From NCBI GenBank assembly GCA_036159515.1, contig JAYYEV010000043.1, forward strand, positions 10,995 to 74,994: DNA of 64,000 bases. The letters run 5' to 3'. Positions 8,946 to 17,653 of the stretch are shown in pieces. Positions within the stretch are counted from its first letter, which is position 1, and every line of letters starts with the position of its first letter. This DNA comes from GCA-002727735 sp036159515 (GTDB lineage: Bacteria > Bacteroidota > Bacteroidia > Flavobacteriales_D > Parvicellaceae). Position numbers and translations under genes: made by a program. The notes under the pieces were generated by a model. It did no database searches. It was not told the origin of the DNA and worked only from the letters and a program-made list of their open reading frames with translations.

Positions 8946-10102
8946 TGCCTTACTATAATCACCATATTCAATCAAAATTACCAAAAATTGGAACTACCAT
9001 TTTCACCACTATGTCAAATTTGGCTAATGATCATGGAGCCATTAATTTATCACAAGGATTTCCAGATTTTGACGTGGACGAGCGACTAAAAAATTTAGCT
9101 ATTAAGTACATTAAAAAAGGCCCACATCAATATGCACCTATGCAGGGTGCATTACCTTTAAGAGAAGCTATATGTGAGAAAGTGAATACGATGTACAATG
9201 CTTCTTATGATGTGGAAAAAGAAATTACTATTACAGCTGGAGCAACCCAAGCTATTTACACGGCTATTTCAGCTCTAGTAAAAGAAAATGATGAAGTAAT
9301 TTTATTTACCCCAGCATATGATTGTTATGAGCCAGCTATTGAAATTTGTGGAGGAAAACCGGTGTTCTTTCAACTTGAGGGACCTGATTTTGCCATTAAT
9401 TGGGAGGAGGTTAAAGAATTAATTAACCAAAAAACACGAATGATTATCATTAATTCCCCTCACAATCCTACTGGTTCAGTGCTTTCTAAAAAAGATTTTT
9501 TAGCATTAGAGAATATTGTTTTAGAAAAGGATATTATAGTATTAAGCGATGAGGTGTATGAACACCTTGTATATGACGAGTACGCACCTCAGTCTGTCGT
9601 CTCGTATCCTAAATTAGCAAGTAGCGCTATTGCTGTCTTTTCATTTGGCAAGACCTTTCATGTAACGGGATGGAAATTAGGTTATGTTTTAGCGCCTGAA
9701 AATCTAATGCATGAGTTTAGAAAAGTACATCAGTTTAATGTTTTTTCCTGTAATCACCCTTTTCAATTGGCTGTAGCTGAGTACATAAAAGATGAAGAGA
9801 ACTACATGAAGTTAAGTGCTTTTTATGATAAAAAAAGAAAGCTTTTTTTAGAAATGGTAAATGCATCTAGATTTAAAGCCACTCCCTCAAAAGGAACCTA
9901 TTTTCAATTACTGAATTATGAAGAAATATCTCCTTTATCAGATATTAAAATGGCCAAGAAGATGACAATAGAAAATAAACTAGCCAGTATCCCAGTTTCC
10001 GTTTTTTACCATACTAAAATGGATCAGAAATTTTTGCGATTTTGTTTTGCAAAAAAAGAGGAAACCATAAAAAAAGCTGGTGATATCTTAATCCAGCTTT
10101 AA
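8945..10102 (+). CDS. PLP-dependent class I/II aminotransferase (methionine aminotransferase-like)
   Basis: 385 aa, fold type I. The N-terminus INLSQGFPDFD, the ITAGATQAIY segment, IINSPHNPTG (about 168-177), LSDEVYEH (200-207) and the PLP lysine in SFGKTFHVTGWKLGY (Lys236) are all present, as is a C-terminal substrate arginine in KFLRFCFAKK. The closest named family is the YbdL/kynurenine aminotransferase type, which transaminates methionine and aromatic amino acids. Exact substrate cannot be read. It is the last gene of the cvpA cluster and begins one base inside the gldH stop. Confidence 0.88.
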   Translation: MPYYNHHIQSKLPKIGTTIFTTMSNLANDHGAINLSQGFPDFDVDERLKNLAIKYIKKGPHQYAPMQGALPLREAICEKVNTMYNASYDVEKEITITAGATQAIYTAISALVKENDEVILFTPAYDCYEPAIEICGGKPVFFQLEGPDFAINWEEVKELINQKTRMIIINSPHNPTGSVLSKKDFLALENIVLEKDIIVLSDEVYEHLVYDEYAPQSVVSYPKLASSAIAVFSFGKTFHVTGWKLGYVLAPENLMHEFRKVHQFNVFSCNHPFQLAVAEYIKDEENYMKLSAFYDKKRKLFLEMVNASRFKATPSKGTYFQLLNYEEISPLSDIKMAKKMTIENKLASIPVSVFYHTKMDQKFLRFCFAKKEETIKKAGDILIQL

Positions 10103-10164
10103 TTATTCACATTGATATCTTAAGATTTGATATACGATAGAAAACACACCCTAAATATTTCTTA

Positions 10165-10172
10165 TATTTTTG
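10165..10172 (+). promoter_or_regulatory. Candidate -7 box (TATTTTTG) directly before the transglycosylase gene
   Basis: TATTTTTG fits TAnnTTTG and ends 7 bases before the ATG at 10180, which predicts a transcript starting at or within a few bases of the start codon. No -33 TTG is visible at 17-20 bases upstream. Confidence 0.4.
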
Positions 10173-10179
10173 AGAGTAT

Positions 10180-11130
10180 ATGAGATTTAAAAGTTTACTG
10201 TTTATCTTTTTTCTTTCGTTTTCTGCTTCCGCCCAACACTTGATTGATGTGTATTGTTCAGAAGACAGTTGCAGTCATACCGTGATTGATCCTGAGCTAC
10301 TTATGATAGAGCGATGGGATACGTTAGCTCAATCTAAGTTTTGGAAGTTGGTGATGAATATGAGTAGTGATACTTGCATTGTTAATATCGCACATAACAG
10401 AAAAATTCTAGGATATGTGGAGAATGAAGCTTGGTTTTGTCAAACAGAGGATGAGAAAAAAGAATTTAAAGACTCTGTTATCCACTATAATTGTTTAGAT
10501 AGTAACACCAGAATTTATATTACTGCAGGAAAAAAAGACTTTTATTTAATCGAAGAAGTGATACCCAGCATATCCATGGCCATTGATATTTTTGACGAAA
10601 ATCATGTGGATCCTTGGTACGCACAGTCCATATTACTTATTGAAAGCCCTGCAAAAATTAGATATTCAAATGCAGGTGCTTATGGACCATTTCAATTAAT
10701 GAAAAAAGTAGCAAGGAAAATGGGGCTTACAGTGAATAGCACTACAGATGAAAGAAAAAACTTTGATAAATCAGCTTATGCAGCTAGTGAGCTTTTAAAA
10801 ACAATTTGCATTCCTCAAGCCCACAGAATATTATGTGAATTAGGTGATTTTGAGCCAACAGGTGATGAATTGTGGTTCAAATTTTTTGTGTTACATATTT
10901 ATCACGCTGGTGCTTATAATGTGCAAAAACTGGTATCACAACTAGAAAAACCAATTGATGGAATGGAGTTAATTAAATGGATGTGGACTCACGAGTATGG
11001 AAATTTCAAAAATGCATCTCAAAACTATTCTCAAATTGCCATAGCTGCCATGCTCACTCTTCAAGATATTGTTTTAGAGGATTGTGATTATATCTTTAAA
11101 TGCGAAGGCAATCATTATTCTGAATATTAA
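10180..11130 (+). CDS. Periplasmic lytic transglycosylase-like (SLT domain) protein
   Basis: 316 aa. Signal peptide cleaved at SASA|QHL. The N-terminal 130 residues are unassigned and hold several cysteines. An SLT-type domain follows: the candidate catalytic glutamate is Glu155 in LLIESPAK, then the GAYGPFQLM motif (167-175), a KSAYAASELL helix, and a later YHAGAYN segment. SLT enzymes cleave the MurNAc-GlcNAc bond of peptidoglycan with formation of 1,6-anhydroMurNAc. The spacing between the glutamate and the GPFQLM motif fits the family. The next gene overlaps the stop by one base, implying a two-gene transcript. Confidence 0.82.
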   Translation: MRFKSLLFIFFLSFSASAQHLIDVYCSEDSCSHTVIDPELLMIERWDTLAQSKFWKLVMNMSSDTCIVNIAHNRKILGYVENEAWFCQTEDEKKEFKDSVIHYNCLDSNTRIYITAGKKDFYLIEEVIPSISMAIDIFDENHVDPWYAQSILLIESPAKIRYSNAGAYGPFQLMKKVARKMGLTVNSTTDERKNFDKSAYAASELLKTICIPQAHRILCELGDFEPTGDELWFKFFVLHIYHAGAYNVQKLVSQLEKPIDGMELIKWMWTHEYGNFKNASQNYSQIAIAAMLTLQDIVLEDCDYIFKCEGNHYSEY

Positions 11131-11759
11131 TGAATAGATTATTTCGATCCATTAGCGTAATTGTAGCTATTTCATTTGCCATTATCACTTTTATACATTA
11201 CCATCAAGACTTAGACTTAGTCATTCCATTTTATTCTCAAATCACATTAATGATAAGTCTTTTATTACTTATTCTCTTTGTGTTTCGGTTGGTTTGGCGG
11301 TGGAAAAACTATGCGCTTTTAAAAGATAATGATGGGTTTGTTTTTACCAGACATGGGTGGAGTAAATTACTTACTAATGAGTTGATGCCTTTTTTCATTT
11401 TTTTACCTCTAATTGTGATGTTGAACATCTATACTAAAGATGCTGTTGTTTTTAGTTCGGTTCTTCTTTTAATTATGCTAGAAGGATTTGTTTTTTTAAT
11501 CATTGCAAAAAATCATTTCAAAATCATGTTAAATGATAAGGCCATTATTTATTTTTCAAATCAACCTGACCTTATACGTTGGGAACAGATAAAGCAAATT
11601 AAAATGAGTGAAATGGGAATATTAGTCCTCAAAACCAATGGAAAGAAATTATTTATTGAAAATGAATCGTTTGTAAATGCGAAGGAAATTAGATTTCAAA
11701 TCAAAAAATCAGCTATCGATAGACACATTTTGTTAGAGGAGATAGGACTCTTAGTTTAG
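11130..11759 (+). CDS. Membrane protein of unknown function with C-terminal PH-like segment
   Basis: 209 aa. Four hydrophobic helices (about 5-24, 33-54, 88-104, 107-128) are followed by a cytoplasmic beta-rich tail (about 131-200) in which DLIRWEQIKQIKMSE and GILVLKTNGKKLFIE resemble the strands of bacterial PH-like domains in small membrane proteins. I do not recognise the family. It is coupled to the transglycosylase gene (1-base overlap) and its last 9 bases overlap the 3' end of the converging DUF4837 gene. Confidence 0.7.
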   Translation: MNRLFRSISVIVAISFAIITFIHYHQDLDLVIPFYSQITLMISLLLLILFVFRLVWRWKNYALLKDNDGFVFTRHGWSKLLTNELMPFFIFLPLIVMLNIYTKDAVVFSSVLLLIMLEGFVFLIIAKNHFKIMLNDKAIIYFSNQPDLIRWEQIKQIKMSEMGILVLKTNGKKLFIENESFVNAKEIRFQIKKSAIDRHILLEEIGLLV

Positions 11760-12776
11760 AGCAGAGTACATAATAGCTTCTAATTCTCTAATTAGTTTAG
11801 ACTTTTCAAAGTTAGGGGCGTAAACATAACCATCAACATTTATCATTTCCCTGTTATTTTGAGATAGAAAAGCATAATTAATAAAGGTTCCACCCATTTT
11901 ATCATTTACCATTTTCCATGCTCCCGTTGTTTTAAATACGTACTTGTCATTTATGTACATGGCCCTACCTTCCATTGGGGCAAGATCATCATTTCTAGAA
12001 ATCATGTAAGAGTCTTTCGTTTTGCCTTTTAAATACATTTTGCTGATGGAATCTCTTACCTGCTGTTGATAGTCGATAGTGAATTGATTTTCACTTCTAT
12101 AGGGTGAATTATAAATCACAATTCCTTTTTGAATCTCATGTGTTCCATTCTGATCTTTTTTCATTTCAAGCTGGCTAAACCACCAAAAGTGCTTTGCTTT
12201 TATATTCAATTTCATTTCTTTAGGTGCTTTTATATTCCAGTTGAATTTTTTGGATGTATTCTTATTAATGATATTGTTTTTTGAATAACCCATTATAATG
12301 GATTGATAGTAAAAGGCATTAATTTCATTAATCAGCTCAGAACTCGAAGTAGAAAAGTAGCGCAATGCCCTATTTTCATTTTTAAAGGAGAGTTCGGCTA
12401 CTAGTTGGCCATTAGCCCACAAGTCTCTAATATAGATTGGCTTTATAAAACTTGGCTGGCTTGGGTCAATTTTCACTACGACAATACAGCTTTTATTCTT
12501 CATTTTGTTAATTAAGTTTTCTGGTACTATAAAGTCAATTTCAAAGTATTTTTCATAAGGAAGCGGAGTGGCTTTGTTTAAGCGTTCAAACTGAGTATTT
12601 AACTCACTTCCAATGGGATGGTTCCAATATTTTTTGGGAAGTGAAAACAATATTTGACCAAAATCCGTCTTGGCCTTTGGCTTATATATCGAAGGGTCAT
12701 ATTCATTTAAATTACAACTAAAAAATACCACAGGTATAATAAATACAAGTATGATATTTTTTAGTGGTAACTGCAT
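11751..12776 (-). CDS. DUF4837 family lipoprotein
   Basis: 341 aa. A lipoprotein signal peptide ends VFFSC (Cys21). The C-terminal part shows the typical DUF4837 features: GAWKMVNDKMGGTFINY, NNREMINVDGYVYAP and a final ELEAIMYSAL helix. The family is restricted to Bacteroidota, is predicted to be membrane-anchored in the periplasm, and has no known activity. Its start overlaps the end of the upstream barrel-protein gene by 16 bases, so the pair is probably co-translated; the coiled-coil gene further upstream may belong to the same unit. Confidence 0.82.
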   Translation of the reverse strand: MQLPLKNIILVFIIPVVFFSCNLNEYDPSIYKPKAKTDFGQILFSLPKKYWNHPIGSELNTQFERLNKATPLPYEKYFEIDFIVPENLINKMKNKSCIVVVKIDPSQPSFIKPIYIRDLWANGQLVAELSFKNENRALRYFSTSSSELINEINAFYYQSIIMGYSKNNIINKNTSKKFNWNIKAPKEMKLNIKAKHFWWFSQLEMKKDQNGTHEIQKGIVIYNSPYRSENQFTIDYQQQVRDSISKMYLKGKTKDSYMISRNDDLAPMEGRAMYINDKYVFKTTGAWKMVNDKMGGTFINYAFLSQNNREMINVDGYVYAPNFEKSKLIRELEAIMYSALN

Positions 12777-13603
12777 AGGACAACGCCAAAACTCAAGCTG
12801 TATGGAGATTTAAAAATAGTAGAAATTGAAGTTATACCATTTTCAATATATACCCCTATTTTTTTAAATGATAGTTGAATTTTACTTGAAAAAAAATGAT
12901 TTTGATGGTGTAGTTTACCAAGGGTGCTAATTTTTGTTGAATTATTCAGCTCCTGAAATTTTAATTCATACCTGCCGCTTAATAGCATATGATATTGGAT
13001 AGATGCTCCTATCTGAAATGTCTTCTTTTTATATGGCAGGGGTTTGAAATTTAGTTTACCTGGGATGGTTAGATAGTGATAGCGTATAAAATTTTTTCTA
13101 ATTTCTTTTGAAGACTTAAAAAATGTAATGGTGTCAGCTAATACTGTTGCTTCATTTTTTCCCAAATTTAAATGGTGAAAATTAGTGCCAACCCCAATTT
13201 GAAAATTGAAGAATTTCTTTTTACTCTCAAAAGTTTTAACGTACTTTTTGAATCCTATTTGAGCGGAATTATACTTATTAAACGGAGCATTAATGCGCTC
13301 TAAATTACCATTATTAATCTTATTCTTAACATATAATAAAGCACCCAATTCAAATTCATTTTTCAGTGATGGATCTTTTTTTTGATCCAATGTAAAATCA
13401 TCCTCATCCTCAAAATTCCAATCATTATTATTTTTATTTTGTGAATTAAAGAGATTTTTATACCAAGGATTATTTAATGTGTCTAGAAGTTGACCTTGGA
13501 AATTAGAGCAAAAACCGGTGATTAATAGAATAATAACACACACCAAGCTTTTTTGGAAAAAGTATAATATGTACTTTTTGGATATATGGCAATATGTACT
13601 CAT
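12761..13603 (-). CDS. Predicted outer-membrane beta-barrel protein
   Basis: 280 aa. An N-terminal hydrophobic segment (about 18-38) ends FQG|QLL, fitting a signal peptide after a rather long charged start. The mature chain alternates polar and hydrophobic residues in repeated 9-11 residue stretches (FELGALLYV, NFQIGVGTNF, TFQIGASIQYHM, KIGVYIENG, SLSFGVVLCSYH), the pattern of outer-membrane strands in small porin-like proteins. An acidic stretch (WNFEDEDDF) follows the signal peptide. I do not recognise a named family. It overlaps the DUF4837 gene by 16 bases and follows the coiled-coil gene after 42 bases. Confidence 0.65.
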   Translation of the reverse strand: MSTYCHISKKYILYFFQKSLVCVIILLITGFCSNFQGQLLDTLNNPWYKNLFNSQNKNNNDWNFEDEDDFTLDQKKDPSLKNEFELGALLYVKNKINNGNLERINAPFNKYNSAQIGFKKYVKTFESKKKFFNFQIGVGTNFHHLNLGKNEATVLADTITFFKSSKEIRKNFIRYHYLTIPGKLNFKPLPYKKKTFQIGASIQYHMLLSGRYELKFQELNNSTKISTLGKLHHQNHFFSSKIQLSFKKIGVYIENGITSISTIFKSPYSLSFGVVLCSYH

Positions 13604-13645
13604 TATACTTATATTTTTAGTAGCACTACTTTTTGGTTTGTAAAA

Positions 13646-14608
13646 TCATCTAAGACCTAGACTTGTTTCACCGATAAGAAATCCCTCTGCAAAAACTTCA
13701 ATTTTGTAATTTCCAGCTTCAATTGGCTTTTCAATTTCATAATAAATACACAAGTCTGTATTTTCATTTTGATAATTAATAGTTCTTTTAGAACTCATAT
13801 CCAATTTCTTTTTGTCTTTGTCAGTAATGGTTAGAGGTGTTGGGGCTTCCAGTAGGCCTCCATCTTCATTGGTAATCCTTAAAAAAATTTCTTTATTTCC
13901 TGCATCAGCTAATTTATTTTCTATTACCGAAAAGCAGGTCTTAATTACATTGGTTTTGGATGCTCTAGTAGTTTCGCTTTGTGTGCCTGAATTCCGAATT
14001 CTAATACCACTAGAAATTACATTGCTTATTTGCAGCACAGCTCCAATAGCTACTTGTTTTTGAAGTACTTCATTTTGTTTTTTGATTTTTTTATTTTGAC
14101 TACTAACAGAGTTTAATTTTTTGGTTTTGTCAGTTAAGTCATTTGATAAATTAATATTTAGTGTATTTAAGGAATCAATAGTGTGAATATAACCCTTCAT
14201 TATCCCTCGCAAGGTTTCAGCTTCTTTTTTTAATTTGTAGATTTTTCTCCAGTCTTTTTTTGACTTTTTATCGAGTTTTTCTACTTTTTCCATTAAAGCA
14301 TTGATTTTAAATCTTTGGCTATTTATGCTATCTATAGCCACGCTGTTATTCTCTTCTAAGCTGTCATAGGAAAATAGCAACATTTTAAGGTTTTCTTTAA
14401 GATTAGTTTGATCAGCATCAGAAACAATATCTTGGTTAATGATAATTTGATTCATCTCTTCATTTTCTTTTACTAATGAAAATAATTCTTGTTTGAATTG
14501 ATGATTTTTCTTTGTTAATTGACTTATTTTGAAAGCTAAAAATCCAACGGATAGAATTAACAAAATATTAAGCAATAAAGGTAATTTTGATTTCTTTTTT
14601 TCTTCCAT
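13646..14608 (-). CDS. Membrane-anchored periplasmic coiled-coil protein
   Basis: 320 aa. A short basic cytoplasmic start (EEKKKSK), one transmembrane helix (about 10-26), a long heptad-rich coiled coil (about 28-185), then a beta-rich C-terminal domain (about 195-320) ending GNYKIEVFAEGFLIGETSLG. Bacteroidota relatives are sometimes labelled chromosome-partitioning proteins, but no ATPase motif is present and that label looks like a coiled-coil artefact. The C-terminal domain resembles one that reads as a small Ig-like sandwich. Next to an outer-membrane barrel and a lipoprotein, it could bridge the periplasm; that is inference from architecture only. Confidence 0.72.
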   Translation of the reverse strand: MEEKKKSKLPLLLNILLILSVGFLAFKISQLTKKNHQFKQELFSLVKENEEMNQIIINQDIVSDADQTNLKENLKMLLFSYDSLEENNSVAIDSINSQRFKINALMEKVEKLDKKSKKDWRKIYKLKKEAETLRGIMKGYIHTIDSLNTLNINLSNDLTDKTKKLNSVSSQNKKIKKQNEVLQKQVAIGAVLQISNVISSGIRIRNSGTQSETTRASKTNVIKTCFSVIENKLADAGNKEIFLRITNEDGGLLEAPTPLTITDKDKKKLDMSSKRTINYQNENTDLCIYYEIEKPIEAGNYKIEVFAEGFLIGETSLGLR

Positions 14609-14678
14609 ATAATTACGTGCAATTTTAAAAATCTTAAGTTTCTTTTTCTAACATTAAAAAAAATTAATTCATAAGCGA

Positions 14679-15332
14679 ATGTTTAAAGACTTTGTTAATT
14701 TAATCTATCCTATACAATGTGCTGGTTGTAGTTCTCCCCTTGTTCAGAGCGAAAAAGCCATTTGTTCAGGGTGTTGGATGGAGCTTAAAGACTTCGACCA
14801 AAATGATCAAAGCGAATCTCTATATCATAGTTGTATTCAAGATCATTATTTTGTTTATCGCTTCTTAAAAAACGATGTAATTCAACAAATATTACATCAG
14901 ATTAAATATAATGGAAATAAAACAGCTGCTTTTGTTTTAGGTGTAGAACTGGGGAATTTAATAAAGAAGAAACAAAAAGCAGACGAGGATTGCATTTTAG
15001 TTCCTGTACCAGTAAGTATAAAAAAGAGAAGAAAAAGAGGATATAATCAGTCTGAAGTAATTGCTGATGGAATATCTAGTGTAACAAATTACAGTATCAA
15101 TAATCAACTTTTGATTCGAAAAAATTCATTAAAAACACAAACCACCAGCAATGTGCTTGAGAGGTGGGATAACATAGAAAACGAATACAGACCTAATTCC
15201 CGATTAAGTCATAAATCTAATATTATTATTGTGGACGATGTGGTTACAACAGGTGCAACACTATATCACTGCATACAGGCTTTAAAAGGCCAATATGATA
15301 AAGTATATGCAGCTGCAATTGCAGCTGTATAA
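14679..15332 (+). CDS. comF: ComF family phosphoribosyltransferase-like protein
   Basis: 217 aa. The N-terminal zinc ribbon has two CxxC pairs (Cys14/17 and Cys29/32). The type I phosphoribosyltransferase core includes VPVPVSIKKRRKRGYNQSE and the PRPP-binding loop IIIVDDVVTTGAT near the C-terminus. ComF proteins support DNA uptake in competent bacteria, and Bacteroidota nearly all carry one without a full competence operon nearby; the substrate is unknown. It is transcribed alone and divergently from the coiled-coil gene. Its last codons contain a perfect 18-base palindrome. Confidence 0.88.
   Translation: MFKDFVNLIYPIQCAGCSSPLVQSEKAICSGCWMELKDFDQNDQSESLYHSCIQDHYFVYRFLKNDVIQQILHQIKYNGNKTAAFVLGVELGNLIKKKQKADEDCILVPVPVSIKKRRKRGYNQSEVIADGISSVTNYSINNQLLIRKNSLKTQTTSNVLERWDNIENEYRPNSRLSHKSNIIIVDDVVTTGATLYHCIQALKGQYDKVYAAAIAAV
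15310..15327. repeat. Perfect 18-base palindrome at the comF 3' end
   Basis: CAGCTGCAATTGCAGCTG is its own reverse complement; as RNA it folds into a 7-bp G+C-rich stem with loop AATT. It lies within the last comF codons and 14 bases from the end of the converging MORN gene. It could slow or end transcription from either side, though no T run follows on either strand. Confidence 0.5.
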
Positions 15333-15340
15333 AAACTTAA

Positions 15341-15775
15341 TTACTTAGGAAATTCTGTAGGACTTTCTGTAGGAGCACCAATCTCAATATTGGTAATTTG
15401 ACCTTCTTGAAATTCACCATTAAATTTTGCTCCTTCTTTTGCCCAATAGTACTCACCTCTTCCGTTCATTTTGTCTTTTATCCAATTTCCGTCGTATGTA
15501 TTGCCGTTTTTCCAGGTATATTTACCGTGACCGTTTTTTAGGCCCTCAGCAAATCTCCCGACATAATTGTCTCCATTTTCGAAATAAAATGTCCCATTAC
15601 CGTCTGGTTTCCCAGCTTTCCACATCCCTTCATAGAAATCTCCATTTTCCCATTCATAGGTGCCATGACCTCTGAAACAGTTACCTTTAACGCATTGAGC
15701 AGAAATAGCTGAAGTAAACCCCCAGCATAAGATGATAGATGTAATGCTCTTCATTAATATTTTATAATTCTTCAT
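15341..15775 (-). CDS. Secreted MORN-repeat protein
   Basis: 144 aa. Signal peptide ending ISA|QCV; the start could also be the second methionine (15754), which gives a more usual signal-peptide length. The mature part holds about four MORN repeats of 23 residues with the G-x-YxW/YxG pattern: GHGTYEWENGDFYEG, GNGTFYFENGDNYVG, GHGKYTWKNGNTYDG and GRGEYYWAKEGAKFNG. MORN repeats form elongated beta hairpin arrays, often acting in binding or membrane association, with no enzymatic role of their own. A short proline/threonine-rich tail follows. It converges on comF with an 8-base gap. Confidence 0.82.
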   Translation of the reverse strand: MKNYKILMKSITSIILCWGFTSAISAQCVKGNCFRGHGTYEWENGDFYEGMWKAGKPDGNGTFYFENGDNYVGRFAEGLKNGHGKYTWKNGNTYDGNWIKDKMNGRGEYYWAKEGAKFNGEFQEGQITNIEIGAPTESPTEFPK

Positions 15776-15850
15776 TTGATAATTTATTTTTAAAATTCTT
15801 GTTTTACTTGTCCAATAAATATGCCAGAATCAAATACGAACAAATCACGG

Positions 15851-16936
15851 TTAAGTTACTAATTTTGAACATAATTCTTTATGTTGTGCTGAAAAGTAAT
15901 GAGCAAACCTAGAAACGTTAACAGCTTCAGCTAGTTTTTTATCAAACAATATGTGTTCAATAAGTTGTTTAGCGAGCAGAGGAGCCATGAGAATGGATTT
16001 TGATCCCATCCCGTTAAAAATAAACGTATTTTTTAAGATGGGATGTTTACCTATCATAGGCTTTCGATCAATGGTGGTTGGTCTAAATCCATATTTTTGA
16101 TTTATTATATTAAAATCGTTTTGAGGTAATAATTTATTTATTTTGGAAATCAGCTCCAATCTAGCGTTATTCGTTACTTGTTTTGATAAGTCCTTGTGAT
16201 TATAGGTGGCTCCTAATATAAATTTATCCTTATCAACTGGAATAGAAAAGACACCCTTACTTAAGATAAATTGAGGTATAATTTGGGATTGAATTTCTAA
16301 AATTTCACCTTTATTTGGAATGATGGGTAGGTAGCTGAATGGGTTGAATGCATCTACAAAAGGACCTTGACAAAAAATAATATTTTTAAATAGATCATTT
16401 CCTTTTTTATAATAGTACCCATCTTTATGTATGTTTTTAATTGAAAATGATTCTTCTCTATACTTGTTCTGACGTCCAAAGTATAGTTTTACATTTTCAA
16501 GAAAAGCTTTAGCATCTAATTTTGCAGATTTCTTCAACCTTCCATTCCCAAACTGGTTATGGATATTATTAAACTTTTCTTCTTTGTCACTTAACACATG
16601 GATATATGGTTTAGTTGAAACTTTACTTAACCAGTTATTTTGTTCTTCGTAGGATTGAAATAGCCTAATTAATGGAAATTCCCAATATGTTTTTTCACTT
16701 AATATCTCATTGCATTTTGAGTAAAATTTATGACTGTAGTCATACAGTATTTCCCCTTGCCAATTTAAAACACATCTTTTAAATGACATAGGGTGCATTA
16801 AACCGGCAGCTACCTTTGAACTAGTAATTTTTTCATTTTTATCTACGATTAGAAATCGCTGACGGTACTTTTCTAGTTGTAAACCTATTATGGAACCTGC
16901 AATTCCTTGTCCAACAATCAGAAAATCATAGATCAT
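15851..16936 (-). CDS. FAD-dependent oxidoreductase (DAO/glycine oxidase-like)
   Basis: 361 aa. The N-terminal dinucleotide fold is clear: FLIVGQGIAGS (6-16) followed by FLIVDKNE with the ribose-binding acidic residue. The C-terminal signature GFRPTTIDRKPMIGKHP and NTFIFNGMGSKSILMAP is typical of the D-amino-acid oxidase superfamily, which also holds glycine oxidase and the C-terminal domain of MnmC. Substrate cannot be assigned. The gene starts immediately after the LysE-type exporter gene (no gap), so the two are probably co-transcribed, hinting at amino-acid-related metabolism. Confidence 0.82.
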   Translation of the reverse strand: MIYDFLIVGQGIAGSIIGLQLEKYRQRFLIVDKNEKITSSKVAAGLMHPMSFKRCVLNWQGEILYDYSHKFYSKCNEILSEKTYWEFPLIRLFQSYEEQNNWLSKVSTKPYIHVLSDKEEKFNNIHNQFGNGRLKKSAKLDAKAFLENVKLYFGRQNKYREESFSIKNIHKDGYYYKKGNDLFKNIIFCQGPFVDAFNPFSYLPIIPNKGEILEIQSQIIPQFILSKGVFSIPVDKDKFILGATYNHKDLSKQVTNNARLELISKINKLLPQNDFNIINQKYGFRPTTIDRKPMIGKHPILKNTFIFNGMGSKSILMAPLLAKQLIEHILFDKKLAEAVNVSRFAHYFSAQHKELCSKLVT

Positions 16937-17587
16937 TTACAGACTTATTTCTTTGAAGCATATAGTAATTCCAAAAAAGATTAACACGCACCCCACAATG
17001 ATGCCTAAATAGCATAGATTTTTTGGATTTAAGTAATATTTAAGCTTACTAGAAAAATATATTTTCAATAGGTCTATACTAAATAAGGTTATGATAGTAA
17101 TACTAAAATAATATAACAACCCAGCTCCTTGAATTTGTAATTCTTTGGTAGCATATGTACATGCTGCAATCCAAAACACCAATACACCAGGGTTTATGGC
17201 ATTTAACCCAAATCCTTTCGCAATAAGTTGAAAGGGATAGATAATGATGTTCTCACTGGATGCATTTACTTCTGTAACTTCTTTTGAATTAGGTATTTCT
17301 TTAAGAGATAAATAATTTTTAACAATAGAATACCCACCAATTAGTAAAAAGACACCACCTGCAATGTATTTTATGTAGCTAATAGAATATAGCCAATAAT
17401 TAATTTTTTCAGCGATAAATAACGAGGCTATAAGATATAATGCATCACTTAATAATATACCAATATCTAAAAAAACAGCTGCTTTAAATCCTTTCTTTAT
17501 GCTAGTCTCAATTAATATAAAAAAGGCTGGGCCAAAAAGTAAACTAAGGAATATTCCAAATAATATGCCGTTTAAAATGAGATCCAT
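16937..17587 (-). CDS. LysE family amino-acid exporter
   Basis: 216 aa from the ATG at 17587. A longer frame from 17620 is possible, but its first codons fall in the terminator hairpin of the upstream gene, and the family N-terminus LILNGILFGIFLSLLFGPAFF begins at 17587. Six hydrophobic segments are seen, with the LysE-typical GPAFFILIETSIKKGF motif in the first and KGFGLNAINPGVLVFW in the middle. Members export lysine, homoserine or other amino acids; the substrate here is unknown. The downstream FAD oxidoreductase gene abuts directly. Confidence 0.82.
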   Translation of the reverse strand: MDLILNGILFGIFLSLLFGPAFFILIETSIKKGFKAAVFLDIGILLSDALYLIASLFIAEKINYWLYSISYIKYIAGGVFLLIGGYSIVKNYLSLKEIPNSKEVTEVNASSENIIIYPFQLIAKGFGLNAINPGVLVFWIAACTYATKELQIQGAGLLYYFSITIITLFSIDLLKIYFSSKLKYYLNPKNLCYLGIIVGCVLIFFGITICFKEISL

Positions 17588-17602
17588 CTTATAAAAATAG
17601 GC

Positions 17603-17634
17603 AAAAAAAAGCCACTTCATTGAAGTGGCTTTTT
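17603..17634. terminator. Bidirectional-type terminator hairpin after the 64-aa gene
   Basis: A perfect 9-bp stem (17610-17618 with 17622-17630) and loop ATT is flanked by eight A on the left (17603-17610) and TTTT on the right. Read on the minus strand it gives a hairpin plus T run, stopping transcription from 17654-17848 before the LysE gene. Confidence 0.85.
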
Positions 17635-17653
17635 CAATCTTAGGATTAGATGA

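Noticed and set aside
10117..10126. ATCTTAAGAT palindrome after the aminotransferase
   Set aside because: Ten-base palindromes are expected by chance in this composition and it has no companion element.
13646..14608. Chromosome-partitioning protein label for the coiled-coil gene
   Set aside because: No Walker motifs; the label sometimes seen for relatives reflects coiled-coil similarity only.
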